Shown here piece by piece: positions 1-6,627 of a DNA stretch of 9,835 bases. A model generated the notes under the pieces. The model was not told where the DNA came from. It ran no database searches and saw nothing but the letters and a program-made list of their open reading frames with translations. The DNA lies in assembly GCA_029933275.1 (NCBI GenBank), contig JAOZOM010000059.1:1-9835 (forward strand), in the 5' to 3' direction. The DNA is from Anaerolineales bacterium (GTDB lineage Bacteria > Chloroflexota > Anaerolineae > Anaerolineales > Villigracilaceae). Positions within the stretch are counted from its first letter, which is position 1; each line of letters opens with the position of its first letter. Made by a program: the position numbers and the translations under genes.

Positions 1-533
1 CCGTGACCAGTGTATTCTCGCGTAACGTAGAAGCCACGGCTTTCAACATATTTTTGTATCGCTGCGGAGACGTCACCTGTTTTATTACCAGGTCGCATTT
101 TATCAATGCCTGCCGCTAAAGCATTTTCGGTTACATCAAGCAGTTTTTGTACTGCTGAGGAAACTTCCCCTACCCCAGCAGAAAAAGCAGAATCCGCTAC
201 GAAGCCGCCGAAAAGCGTTCCGCAATCGATGGATACAAGGTCGCCTTCTTTTAGTTTTCGTTTCTTTTTCGGTATCCCATGCACCAGTTCCTCGTTGATA
301 CACACCGTAATGGAGGCAGGAAATGGATAAGGTCCGGGATAGTTTTTAAAGGGCGATGTTGCATTGTGTTTCCGCAGAACTTCCTCAGCAGCCGCGTTGA
401 GGTCAGCTGTGGTAACACCTGGTTTTAATAATTTTCGGACAGTTGCATGAACTGTCGCATTGATACGTCCTGCTTCACGCATAATTTCAATTTCAGCAGG
501 GTTCTTTACGTGAATTTGTCGCGCCCAATCCAT
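1..533 (-). CDS. map: Methionine aminopeptidase type I, 3' end cut by window edge
   Basis: Removes the initiator methionine from nascent proteins in the cytoplasm. I translated this frame by hand: it starts ATG at 533 and stays open for 177 codons to the window edge, so the C-terminal third or so is missing. Residues match E. coli MetAP with a constant offset of +6: His85 in the HGIP motif (E. coli His79), metal ligands Asp103 (Asp97) and Asp114 (Asp108), and His177 in the REYTGHG motif at the very edge (His171). The two glutamate ligands expected further on lie outside the window. The start is 2 nt after the adk stop with only a weak GA-rich SD inside the adk 3' end, so translation is probably coupled to adk. 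There is no long N-terminal extension or zinc-finger domain, which fits the short type Ia form. Identification is firm. Confidence 0.96.
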   Translation of the reverse strand, partial: MDWARQIHVKNPAEIEIMREAGRINATVHATVRKLLKPGVTTADLNAAAEEVLRKHNATSPFKNYPGPYPFPASITVCINEELVHGIPKKKRKLKEGDLVSIDCGTLFGGFVADSAFSAGVGEVSSAVQKLLDVTENALAAGIDKMRPGNKTGDVSAAIQKYVESRGFYVTREYTGH

Positions 534-535
534 GA

Positions 536-1189
536 TTAACTCTTCTTTAAGGCGGCTATCAAATCTTCGGTGACTTTGAAAATAGCCTGATCGCCTTTTA
601 TTTCTACTAATAACCCTCGGTCGCGATAACATGCGATTAGGGGGGAGGTTTGCTCCATATAAACTCTTAAGCGTTTTTTGACCGTTTCTACTTTGTCATC
701 GTCGCGCTGGTAAAGTTCAGAGCCATCAATATCGCAGATGCCTTCTTTTTTCGGTGGGTTGTTCACGCTGTGGTAAATGTGTCCATTCGCGCGGCAAGTC
801 CAACGTCCAGAGAGGCGTTCGATAAGTATTTCGTCCGGTGCAGTGATAAAGGGGACGACATTGATATCTTCGCCCACCTCGTTGAGCATCGCTCTAATCG
901 CATCTGCCTGCACAGGGGTACGGGGGAAGCCATCCAAAATAGCACCAAGTTTGCAATCCGGACGGAAAATCCGATCTTTGACCATAGCGATGGTCACATC
1001 ATCTGGCACTAATTCGCCTTTGTGCATATAGCTTTGTGCCAGTTTCCCTAATTCCGTTTGATTTTTAATACTCTCTCGAAAGAGATCCCCAGATGAGATA
1101 TGTGCCAAACCAGTTTGCTTCGCCAAAATTTCCGCTTGCGTGCCTTTTCCGACACCCGGAGGTCCGAGCAGAACAATATAGGTCGCCAT
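536..1189 (-). CDS. adk: Adenylate kinase, long (LID-containing) bacterial form
   Basis: Interconverts ATP + AMP and 2 ADP in the cytoplasm. The 217 residues are the usual length for the long form. Visible parts: P-loop GPPGVGKGTQ (9-18, Lys15); AMP-binding region about 32-61 with Arg38; DGFPR motif with Arg90; Arg125; LID about 128-165; Arg162, Asp164 and Arg173, which correspond to catalytic E. coli Arg156, Asp158 and Arg167. The LID follows the zinc-binding layout of Gram-positive enzymes (B. subtilis Cys130, Cys133, Cys150, Asp153), with Cys132, Cys152 and Asp155 kept but Asn135 at the second ligand position. Zinc binding is therefore uncertain. The AGGAG SD (1198-1202) overlaps the secY stop codon, 8 nt before the ATG. 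The secY-adk-map order is standard at the end of the spc cluster. Confidence 0.98.
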   Translation of the reverse strand: MATYIVLLGPPGVGKGTQAEILAKQTGLAHISSGDLFRESIKNQTELGKLAQSYMHKGELVPDDVTIAMVKDRIFRPDCKLGAILDGFPRTPVQADAIRAMLNEVGEDINVVPFITAPDEILIERLSGRWTCRANGHIYHSVNNPPKKEGICDIDGSELYQRDDDKVETVKKRLRVYMEQTSPLIACYRDRGLLVEIKGDQAIFKVTEDLIAALKKS

Positions 1190-1201
1190 ATCTGCGTCTC
1201 C

Positions 1202-2557
1202 TTAGCGAACTAGAATGGAATCCTGGTAACCGTGCAATTTGAGTTCGGCATCAATATTCTGGAAGACATCCCGAACAACACCGACCACAATCAACAAACC
1301 TGCGGATGAAACGAGAAGCAAGCCTGCTCCCTGCGAACTAATCGGCATAATAAATTGCATTAGATAAGGTAGCACTGCCACAAGACCGAGAAATAATGCG
1401 CCCGGCAAAGTGATACGCCGCTGTACTTTTGTAAGATAACGTTGAGTCGGGGCACCTCGGCTTACGCCGGGAATCTGTGCACCCATTCGTTTAAGATTTT
1501 CTCCGTAGTTTTGCTGTGCAAAGAGAACATCGGTATAGAAGAAGGTAAAGATAACGACCATGAAGAAATAGATCGCCCAATACGTTCCACCAGTGCCATT
1601 AAAGGTGTTCTGCGTTCCCAAAGCAAAGTTTTTGATCCATTCAATTTCAGAGGAAACAAAATAGCTGGAAACAATTGCCGGGAATTGCAAAATAGCACTG
1701 GCAAAAATAAGTGGGATCATACCTGCCATATTAACCATCAGAGGTAAGGTGCCTTTGACAGGCATGGACATACGATTACCCATGCGCCGTCCCGGATACA
1801 TAACGGGGACGTTACGGCGCCCTTGTTGAACAAAAACAATGGCGTAAATGGTTAGGACTAAAACAACGATTGTCATTGCTAATAACATCCAACGGTTCTG
1901 CTCATCACTCATCATTCGTACAAGGTTGCTAGGCAAGTTGACCACAATCCCCGCAAAAATGATTAGGGAAAGACCTTGTTTACGCATCCCGTATTCCGAG
2001 ATTAGCTCACCAAGCCAAATAGCAAACATCGTTCCGCCGGTCATCACCAAGAGAACGGTGATTGAGGGAAGGAGGAGAGCTCCGCTAAAGCCAAAGGGGA
2101 TAATCTGAGATAAGCCCAATTGCGTAGCGTAGGAATTGAAAATGTTGACCTGCCCAATTGCAGAAAGAGCCGCCATTGGAACCGCTAAAATATAAGTCCA
2201 CTTTTCCATCCATTTTTGCCCTTCGCGCGGGTCATCTTCCATTCGCTTCTGTAAAGCAGGAATGATTGGGGTAAGCAATTGCAAAATAATTTGCGCCGTA
2301 ATATATGGATAAACACCCATTGATAAGAGCGAAAATTGTGATACAGTGCCGCCCGACAAAAGATCGAGGAAGTTAAAAAAGGTCCCATTCGCGCCAAGAT
2401 TAGCTCGGAATGTCGCTAACGCGACAGCATCTACGCCAGGAACAGGAACGTTGGCGGCGACTCGATAAAGAGCCAAGAACCCCAGCGTGTATAGCAATTT
2501 GCGCCGAATATCAATCGAGGTCCACAGGTACCGCCATCCAGAAAATGTTGACTTCAT
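1202..2557 (-). CDS. secY: Preprotein translocase channel subunit SecY
   Basis: Forms the protein-conducting channel of the inner membrane with SecE and SecG, and receives substrates from SecA or the ribosome. Its 451 residues fit the family. Ten hydrophobic segments can be placed roughly at 20-38, 70-98 (with the plug in the first half), 119-141, 160-182, 195-213, 222-245, 273-302, 326-345, 382-404 and 408-428. Family marks include FNFLDLLSGG near the plug (61-70), the RRNVPVMYP loop (247-255) and VNMAGMIP (275-282). In the cytoplasmic loop between segments 8 and 9, the family's PGIRPG motif reads PGVSRG (363-368), so the position of E. coli Arg357 is Ser366. AAGGAG lies 5 nt before the ATG and follows a small hairpin after the rplO stop. 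Confidence 0.98.
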   Translation of the reverse strand: MKSTFSGWRYLWTSIDIRRKLLYTLGFLALYRVAANVPVPGVDAVALATFRANLGANGTFFNFLDLLSGGTVSQFSLLSMGVYPYITAQIILQLLTPIIPALQKRMEDDPREGQKWMEKWTYILAVPMAALSAIGQVNIFNSYATQLGLSQIIPFGFSGALLLPSITVLLVMTGGTMFAIWLGELISEYGMRKQGLSLIIFAGIVVNLPSNLVRMMSDEQNRWMLLAMTIVVLVLTIYAIVFVQQGRRNVPVMYPGRRMGNRMSMPVKGTLPLMVNMAGMIPLIFASAILQFPAIVSSYFVSSEIEWIKNFALGTQNTFNGTGGTYWAIYFFMVVIFTFFYTDVLFAQQNYGENLKRMGAQIPGVSRGAPTQRYLTKVQRRITLPGALFLGLVAVLPYLMQFIMPISSQGAGLLLVSSAGLLIVVGVVRDVFQNIDAELKLHGYQDSILVR

Positions 2558-2565
2558 AAAGTCTC

Positions 2566-2581
2566 CTTGTCCTACGACAAG
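2566..2581 (-). other. Small perfect hairpin between rplO and secY
   Basis: On the transcript strand a 6-bp perfect stem (CTTGTC / GACAAG) with a GTAG loop begins directly after the rplO stop codon. It ends inside the secY SD, because the last AAG of the stem is the start of AAGGAG. It takes up 16 of the 24 nt in the gap. There is no U tract, so it is not an intrinsic terminator. It may be a weak modulator of secY translation or an RNA-processing site, or it may be chance. The stem is short and probably only marginally stable. Confidence 0.4.
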
Positions 2582-3037
2582 CTAGTTAATCAACTCTACG
2601 CTGCCACCCGCAGCTTCGATCTTCTCTTGTGCGCCTTTGCTTACACGATGAACACGCACTTTTAAAGCGGTGCTGATCTCGCCACGTCCCAGAACAACAA
2701 CGGGGTTACGAGTATCGCGTAAAAGGCGAGCATTATGCAAGCTTTCAGGGGTTACTTCGGCATCGGCTTTAAAAACTTCAGCCAATTGATCAAGGTTAAT
2801 TTCATTATATTCAACTCGATTCCGAACGTGCATCCCTTTACCACGCATAAAGGGCAACCGGCGGAAGAAAGGTAAGTTACCGCCTTGGCGATATAATTTA
2901 CCTCCGCTACCTGAGCGGGCTTTTTGTCCCTTAGTACCGCGTCCCGCAGTTTTGCCCTGACCAGCAGCAATACCGCGTCCGACACGTTTTCGGTTCTTCT
3001 TTGCACCCGGATTTGGTGCAAGTTCATGTAATTTCAT
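2582..3037 (-). CDS. rplO: 50S ribosomal protein L15
   Basis: A late-assembly 50S protein that contacts 23S rRNA. The 151 residues fit the family (E. coli 144). It opens with MKLHELAPNPGAKK followed by the glycine/arginine-rich rRNA-binding stretch at about 17-47 (GRGIAAGQGKTAGRG and KARSGSGGKLY), then GGNLPFFRRLP at 52-62. The C-terminal half is the globular domain and ends in GGSVELIN. The start is 9 nt after the rpmD stop with an AGGA-type SD in the gap. Rapid loss of complexity in the N-terminal half is normal for L15. It is the last ribosomal protein gene before secY. Confidence 0.98.
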   Translation of the reverse strand: MKLHELAPNPGAKKNRKRVGRGIAAGQGKTAGRGTKGQKARSGSGGKLYRQGGNLPFFRRLPFMRGKGMHVRNRVEYNEINLDQLAEVFKADAEVTPESLHNARLLRDTRNPVVVLGRGEISTALKVRVHRVSKGAQEKIEAAGGSVELIN

Positions 3038-3046
3038 ATCAAAATC

Positions 3047-3241
3047 CTACTCTTCTACTTTAATCAAGTGACTAACTTTAAAAAGCATCCCTCGCAAAGC
3101 AGGGTTATCCACATGCTCCACAGTATGATTTATACGCCGCAATCCTAGCGCACGCACTGTAGCTTTTTGTCGTTTGCTGTACCCGATTGTGCTTTTTACC
3201 AAAGTAACGCGTAATTTCTTCTCAGCAGCTTTCTTCGCCAT
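3047..3241 (-). CDS. rpmD: 50S ribosomal protein L30
   Basis: A small 50S protein of 64 residues (E. coli 59). The bacterial L30 pattern is visible: LRVTLVKSTIGYSKRQKATV (10-29), then ALGLRRINHTVEHVDNPALRGMLF, where the LGLRR and the DNPAxRGM motifs are family marks. It ends with HLIKVEE. A strong GGAGGT SD (3250-3255) lies in the last codons of rpsE, 8 nt before the ATG, and the rpsE-rpmD gap is only 6 nt. Coupled translation with rpsE is likely. The rpsE-rpmD-rplO order is standard. Confidence 0.97.
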   Translation of the reverse strand: MAKKAAEKKLRVTLVKSTIGYSKRQKATVRALGLRRINHTVEHVDNPALRGMLFKVSHLIKVEE

Positions 3242-3247
3242 GATTGA

Positions 3248-3775
3248 TTACCTCCGTTCCCAGAATGGCATCAAATCTTTGACATTCTTGCCACGTCTGG
3301 CAGCTTCTTCAGCTGGTGATTTCAATTGTTCTAAAGCATCAAAAGTTGCCTTGACAACATTAAGAACATTATTGCTACCCAAAGATTTCGTTAGAATATC
3401 TTTGACACCGGCAGCTTCCAAAACAGCGCGAACGCCACCTGCAGCAATAACACCAGTACCGGGAGACGCTGGTTTTAAGAGAACTCTTGCGCCTGAAACA
3501 CGACCGATGGTCTTATGAGCAATGGTTGTGTCAGACAAATTAACAAAGTGAAGATCACGGCGCGCACGCTCAGAGGCTTTGCGAATCGCATCGGGAACAG
3601 AGTTTGCTTTACCGATACCCATGCCGATTTTTCCTTTTCCATCACCAACCACGATGGTTGCGCGGAATTGGAAACGGCGACCGCCTTTGACCACTTTTGC
3701 CACACGAGCAATCTCGATCATACGTTCGTCAAGATCGTCTGTTTCAAATTTCTTTTTCTTATCGAAGTTTGCCAT
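3248..3775 (-). CDS. rpsE: 30S ribosomal protein S5
   Basis: Part of the 30S shoulder near the mRNA entry and the decoding region, with a role in translational fidelity. From ATG at 3775 it has 175 residues (E. coli 167). The N-terminal double-stranded-RNA-binding-like domain has the VVKGGRRFQFRA loop, where spectinomycin resistance changes occur in other species and which looks wild-type here. It is followed by VVGDGKGKIGMGIGKA. The C-terminal part shows SPGTGVIAAGGVRAVLEAAG and SLGSNNVLNVVKAT. A GTG four codons upstream (3787) could extend the frame, but its bases form the GTGGAG SD of the ATG, 6 nt away, so I chose the ATG. The gap from rplR is 18 nt. The final codons carry the SD for rpmD. 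Confidence 0.97.
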   Translation of the reverse strand: MANFDKKKKFETDDLDERMIEIARVAKVVKGGRRFQFRATIVVGDGKGKIGMGIGKANSVPDAIRKASERARRDLHFVNLSDTTIAHKTIGRVSGARVLLKPASPGTGVIAAGGVRAVLEAAGVKDILTKSLGSNNVLNVVKATFDALEQLKSPAEEAARRGKNVKDLMPFWERR

Positions 3776-3781
3776 AGTATT

Positions 3782-3787
3782 CTCCAC
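3782..3787 (-). promoter_or_regulatory. Ribosome binding site that decides the rpsE start
   Basis: GTGGAG on the transcript strand lies 6 nt before the ATG at 3775. It contains the in-frame GTG that would give a four-residue longer S5, so the GTG is better read as part of the SD than as a start codon. Confidence 0.75.
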
Positions 3788-3793
3788 GCAGCC

Positions 3794-4162
3794 CTAAAAC
3801 TGCAGGCCGCCTTCTCGTGCGGCATCTGCCAGAGCTTTGACACGCCCAGTATAACGAAAACCACCACGATCAAAAACAATACTGGTAACTCCCGCTTTCT
3901 TCGCGCGCTCGGCGATAGCCTCGCCAACCAGACGAGCTTGTTCAATTTTCTTCAGATCCTTCATCTTTGCACGCAATTCAGCATCAATGGTAGAAGCAGA
4001 AGCAAGCGTTTTCCCTGCTTCATCATCAATCACCTGAGCGTAAATCTCCGAGAGACTTCGGAAAACACTCAATCGCGGACGTGCAGGGGTTCCAGAAATA
4101 TGTTTGCGCACACGAGCATGACGTCGAATGCGAGCTGCGGAGCGATTATTCTTTGCACCCAT
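3794..4162 (-). CDS. rplR: 50S ribosomal protein L18
   Basis: Binds 5S rRNA and, with L5, helps attach it to the 50S central protuberance. The 122 residues fit the family. The basic N-terminus (about 7-30) contains RIRRHARVRKHISGT, then PARPRLSVFRS, the usual L18 signature. Also visible are YAQVIDDEAGKTLASAST, GEAIAERAKKAGV, VFDRGGFRYTGRVKALADAAREGGL and a terminal Phe, all typical. It starts 3 nt after the rplF stop with an AAGGA SD inside rplF. Confidence 0.98.
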   Translation of the reverse strand: MGAKNNRSAARIRRHARVRKHISGTPARPRLSVFRSLSEIYAQVIDDEAGKTLASASTIDAELRAKMKDLKKIEQARLVGEAIAERAKKAGVTSIVFDRGGFRYTGRVKALADAAREGGLQF

Positions 4163-4165
4163 AAT

Positions 4166-4711
4166 TTACATTCCTTTTCCGGCTTTGCCAGCTTTACGGC
4201 GGACATATTCGCCAAGATAACGGATTCCCTTACCATGATAAGGTTCAGGAGGGCGAACTTTACGAATTTCAGAGGCAACTTTGCCGACTGCTTCCTTATC
4301 AATGCCCATAACCTTAATTTGTTTGGTCTTAGAATCTGCTTCAAAGCTAATACCATCCACTGGTTCAATTTCAACTGGATGCGAATAGCCCACGTTCAAA
4401 ACAAGATTCTTACCTTTTACTTCGGCACGGTAGCCAACACCCTGAATTTCAAGAACTTTCTCAAAACCGGAGCTAACACCTTCTACCATATTAGCAATCA
4501 ATGCTCGCGTCGTTCCGTGGAGAGCGCGCTCTGTCGGATGATTAGATTTCCGTTTAACGGTAACCAGCCCATCTTCTAGGGCGATTTCCATCAAATGTGA
4601 AAATTGACGCTGCATTTCGCCTTTTTTGCCTTTTATTTTCACAAAAGACCCTTTAATATCAACCTGCACACCCTCTGGGATGCTAACAGGCATACGTCCA
4701 ATACGAGACAT
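4166..4711 (-). CDS. rplF: 50S ribosomal protein L6
   Basis: A two-domain 50S protein near the factor-binding region and the base of the L7/L12 stalk. From ATG at 4711 it has 181 residues. It opens MSRIGRMPVSIPEGV, the common L6 start. Further marks are the HGTTRALIANMVEGVSSGF segment joining the repeated domains, LEIQGVGYRAE, and the C-terminal motif PPEPYHGKGIRYLGEYVRRK. The frame stays open upstream to a TTG at 4762 inside rpsH, but the AGGAGG SD (4721-4726) sits 9 nt before the ATG and the extra 17 residues do not resemble L6. The gap from rpsH is 16 nt. Confidence 0.98.
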   Translation of the reverse strand: MSRIGRMPVSIPEGVQVDIKGSFVKIKGKKGEMQRQFSHLMEIALEDGLVTVKRKSNHPTERALHGTTRALIANMVEGVSSGFEKVLEIQGVGYRAEVKGKNLVLNVGYSHPVEIEPVDGISFEADSKTKQIKVMGIDKEAVGKVASEIRKVRPPEPYHGKGIRYLGEYVRRKAGKAGKGM

Positions 4712-4720
4712 CTTTAATAG

Positions 4721-4726
4721 CCTCCT
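4721..4726 (-). promoter_or_regulatory. Ribosome binding site that decides the rplF start
   Basis: A full AGGAGG on the transcript strand, 9 nt before the ATG at 4711 and just after the rpsH stop. It rules out the longer reading from a TTG inside rpsH. Confidence 0.85.
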
Positions 4727-4727
4727 G

Positions 4728-5141
4728 CTACCAAACTTTACAGAGGAGTTCGCCGCCAACACCCAAAGAACGAGCTTTTTGTCCTGTCATTACTCCTTGA
4801 GGAGTAGACAAAATCGCAATGCCGATACCAGAAAGAACCCAGGGAATATCCCGTTTTTTGGTATAAACACGACGTCCAGGACGACTTACTCGCTCCAAAC
4901 CGGTCAAAACCGATTGGCGTTCGCGACGCTTACCTACATATTTGACCTGCACGCGTAGCACAGGCTGGTTCGGTCGTTCCCCGTCAATAACTTCAACCTT
5001 ATCCAAATACCCTTCACCCTTGAGGATGTTGGCAATTCCTACTTTCATTTTGGAGCTAGGCATAGCAACGGTTACTTGACCAATCATGACCGCGTTACGG
5101 ATGCGGGTCAGCATATCAGCAATAGGATCAGAAACACTCAT
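4728..5141 (-). CDS. rpsH: 30S ribosomal protein S8
   Basis: A primary 16S rRNA-binding protein that organises the central domain of the 30S. In E. coli it also represses the spc operon by binding its own mRNA near rplE. From ATG at 5141 it has 137 residues (E. coli 130) and opens MSVSDPIADMLTRIRNA, the classic S8 start. The middle has MPSSKMKVGIANILKGEGY. The C-terminal rRNA-binding half shows RVSRPGRRVYTK and STPQGVMTGQKAR, and it ends GVGGELLCKVW. An upstream TTG at 5159 would add six residues, but the SD AGAGGT (5148-5153) stands 6 nt before the ATG. I did not find an obvious S8-binding mimic near rplE by eye, so autoregulation cannot be judged. Confidence 0.98.
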   Translation of the reverse strand: MSVSDPIADMLTRIRNAVMIGQVTVAMPSSKMKVGIANILKGEGYLDKVEVIDGERPNQPVLRVQVKYVGKRRERQSVLTGLERVSRPGRRVYTKKRDIPWVLSGIGIAILSTPQGVMTGQKARSLGVGGELLCKVW

Positions 5142-5147
5142 TTTTTT

Positions 5148-5153
5148 ACCTCT
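5148..5153 (-). promoter_or_regulatory. Ribosome binding site that decides the rpsH start
   Basis: AGAGGT on the transcript strand, 6 nt before the ATG at 5141. It lies inside the six extra codons that a TTG start at 5159 would give, so it favours the ATG. Confidence 0.75.
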
Positions 5154-5159
5154 ACCCAA

Positions 5160-5342
5160 CTACCAAGAAGCTTTGGTGACGCCAGGGATCTTCCCTTCTA
5201 GCGCAAGCTCACGAAAGCAAATTCGACATAAGCCAAAGCGGCGAATATAGCCACGAGGGCGGCCACAACGTTGGCAGCGATTACGGACACGGGTTGGATA
5301 TTTGCGTCGCATCTCACGATACTGCATACATTTTTTTGCCAT
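5160..5342 (-). CDS. rpsN: 30S ribosomal protein S14, zinc-binding type (type Z)
   Basis: A small protein of the 30S head that contacts 16S rRNA. Its 60 residues match the short zinc form (about 61) and not the longer zinc-free form of E. coli (101). Two CxxC pairs are seen: Cys23 and Cys26, then Cys39 and Cys42, in RCQRCGRPRG and FGLCRICFRELA. It ends with the family signature EGKIPGVTKASW. The N-terminus is a little unusual in having an additional Cys5 and several Met and Tyr residues. It starts 2 nt after the rplE stop with an AAGGA SD inside rplE. Confidence 0.98.
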   Translation of the reverse strand: MAKKCMQYREMRRKYPTRVRNRCQRCGRPRGYIRRFGLCRICFRELALEGKIPGVTKASW

Positions 5343-5344
5343 AA

Positions 5345-5890
5345 TTATGCTTCCTTTTTGAAGGGCATTCCAAACAAGCTCAACAAAGAACGCGCTTGGT
5401 CATCATTCTGAGCGGAAGTAACGATGGTAATCTCCATTCCGCGCAGTTTGTCAATTTTATCGTACTCAATTTCGGGCCAAATCAACTGATCTTTAAGACC
5501 TAAGGTGTAATTTCCATGCCCATCAAACGAGTTAGGCGAAATACCACGAAAATCACGAACACGCGGCAGGGCAACATTAATCAGACGATCTGCGAAAGCC
5601 CACATTTTCTCACCGCGCAATGTTACTTTTGCGCCAATTACAATATCTTCACGCAATTTGAAATTTGCAATGCTTTTACGTGATTTTGTCAACACAGGTT
5701 TTTGACCGGTGATAATCATCAGATCGCTAACGGCAGCTTCGATAACTTTTGGGTTATCTTTTGCTTCGCCAAGACCAATATTCACAACTATTTTTTCAAT
5801 ACGCGGCACTTGCATAACACTCGTAAAACTAAACTCTTTTTTCAACGAGGCTACCGCTTCTTCTTGATAAAACTTTTTCATTTTGTTCAT
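5345..5890 (-). CDS. rplE: 50S ribosomal protein L5
   Basis: Binds 5S rRNA in the central protuberance and contacts P-site tRNA and S13 across the subunit bridge. The 181 residues fit the family (E. coli 179). Visible motifs: MQVPRIEKIVVNIGLGEA (26-43), ITGQKPVLTKSRKSIANFKLRE, IGAKVTLRGEKMWAFADRL, LPRVRDFRGISPNSFDGHGN, and the C-terminal GMEITIVTSAQ with FGMPFKK. An in-frame ATG exists three codons downstream, but the CTGGAG SD lies 7 nt before the first ATG (5890), which supports the longer form. The gap from rplX is 18 nt. Confidence 0.98.
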   Translation of the reverse strand: MNKMKKFYQEEAVASLKKEFSFTSVMQVPRIEKIVVNIGLGEAKDNPKVIEAAVSDLMIITGQKPVLTKSRKSIANFKLREDIVIGAKVTLRGEKMWAFADRLINVALPRVRDFRGISPNSFDGHGNYTLGLKDQLIWPEIEYDKIDKLRGMEITIVTSAQNDDQARSLLSLFGMPFKKEA

Positions 5891-5908
5891 ATCAATGCTC
5901 CAGTAACC

Positions 5909-6238
5909 CTATTCGATGATCGCTTGGCATTTTTTGCAAACGCGGTGAGCACCATCTCCATCGCGTTGCACAGCAACGCGAGTAGGTTGGTCACATTTAG
6001 GGCAGACCAGCATGACATTAGAAATATGCATCGGTCCTTCAAACTTAATCAACCCAGGGTTGATTGTACGCCCTTGCGTTTGCACTTGCTGCTGATGTTT
6101 AGTGCGCAGGTTAATCCCCTGCACAACAACGCGACTTTCCTTCGGGAGGACGTTAATCACCTCGCCGCGTTTTCCTTTATCATCAAAACGACCGCTAATA
6201 ATTTCTACGGTATCGCCTTTTCGGATTTTATTTTTCAT
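5909..6238 (-). CDS. rplX: 50S ribosomal protein L24 with a four-cysteine C-terminus
   Basis: An assembly-initiator protein that binds the 5' domain of 23S rRNA near the tunnel exit. It has 109 residues (E. coli 104). The KOW domain comes first: IRKGDTVEIISGRFDDKGKR (5-24), then GEVINVLPKESRVVVQGIN. The C-terminal part shows PMHISNVMLVCPKC and later VCKKC, giving Cys79, Cys82, Cys101 and Cys104, a layout able to hold zinc. This ribbon is known in L24 of many bacteria but is absent in E. coli. The GGGAG SD lies 6 nt before the ATG, and the gap from rplN is 17 nt. Confidence 0.98.
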   Translation of the reverse strand: MKNKIRKGDTVEIISGRFDDKGKRGEVINVLPKESRVVVQGINLRTKHQQQVQTQGRTINPGLIKFEGPMHISNVMLVCPKCDQPTRVAVQRDGDGAHRVCKKCQAIIE

Positions 6239-6255
6239 CTTTTGCTCCCAAAACC

Positions 6256-6627
6256 CTATAGTGCTTCCGGGGCTAACGAGACGATCTTAGTGTATCCGTG
6301 TTCGCGTAATTCGCGTGCAACGGGTCCAAAGATACGACTCCCCTTCGGGTTTTTACTATCACCGTCAAGAATGACTGCGGCATTATCATCAAAACGGATA
6401 TGCGATCCATCGTCGCGTCGCCATTCTTTAGAGGTACGTACAATCACTGCTTTCACAATTTCGCTCTTTTTTACAGAGCCTTGCGGTGTAGCAACTTTTA
6501 CTGTGGCTACCACAACATCGCCAACGCTACCGTATTTGCGAACCGAACCGCCCATAACATTGATTACCAAAATTTCGCGCGCACCGGTGTTATCAGCAAT
6601 TTTCAAACGTGATTCACTTTGTATCAT
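6256..6627 (-). CDS. rplN: 50S ribosomal protein L14
   Basis: A 50S interface protein that forms bridges to 16S rRNA and is the landing site of the silencing factor RsfS in other bacteria. The 123 residues match the family exactly (E. coli 123). It opens MIQSESRLKIADNTGAREI, the standard L14 start, and continues with MGGSVRKYGSVGDVVVATVK, RTSKEWRRDDGSHIRFDDNA, NPKGSRIFGPVARELRE and the end IVSLAPEAL. The start is inside the end of rpsQ, giving a 14-nt overlap in a different frame. Its AGGAG SD (6637-6641) is also coded within rpsQ, 9 nt upstream, so the two are probably translationally coupled. Confidence 0.98.
   Translation of the reverse strand: MIQSESRLKIADNTGAREILVINVMGGSVRKYGSVGDVVVATVKVATPQGSVKKSEIVKAVIVRTSKEWRRDDGSHIRFDDNAAVILDGDSKNPKGSRIFGPVARELREHGYTKIVSLAPEAL

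Noticed and set aside
106..330. A 74-codon plus-strand open frame near the window start
   Set aside because: It is opposite the map gene, whose catalytic residues are all readable on the minus strand.
3515..4579. A 354-codon open frame on the plus strand, antisense to rpsE, rplR and rplF
   Set aside because: Same reasoning: it crosses three known genes, has shadow-like composition (rich in Phe, Asn, Ser and Cys) and no family resemblance. Length alone is not evidence here.
5142..5159. A TTG start for rpsH adding six residues
   Set aside because: The added codons contain the SD for the ATG at 5141, which begins with the usual S8 sequence.
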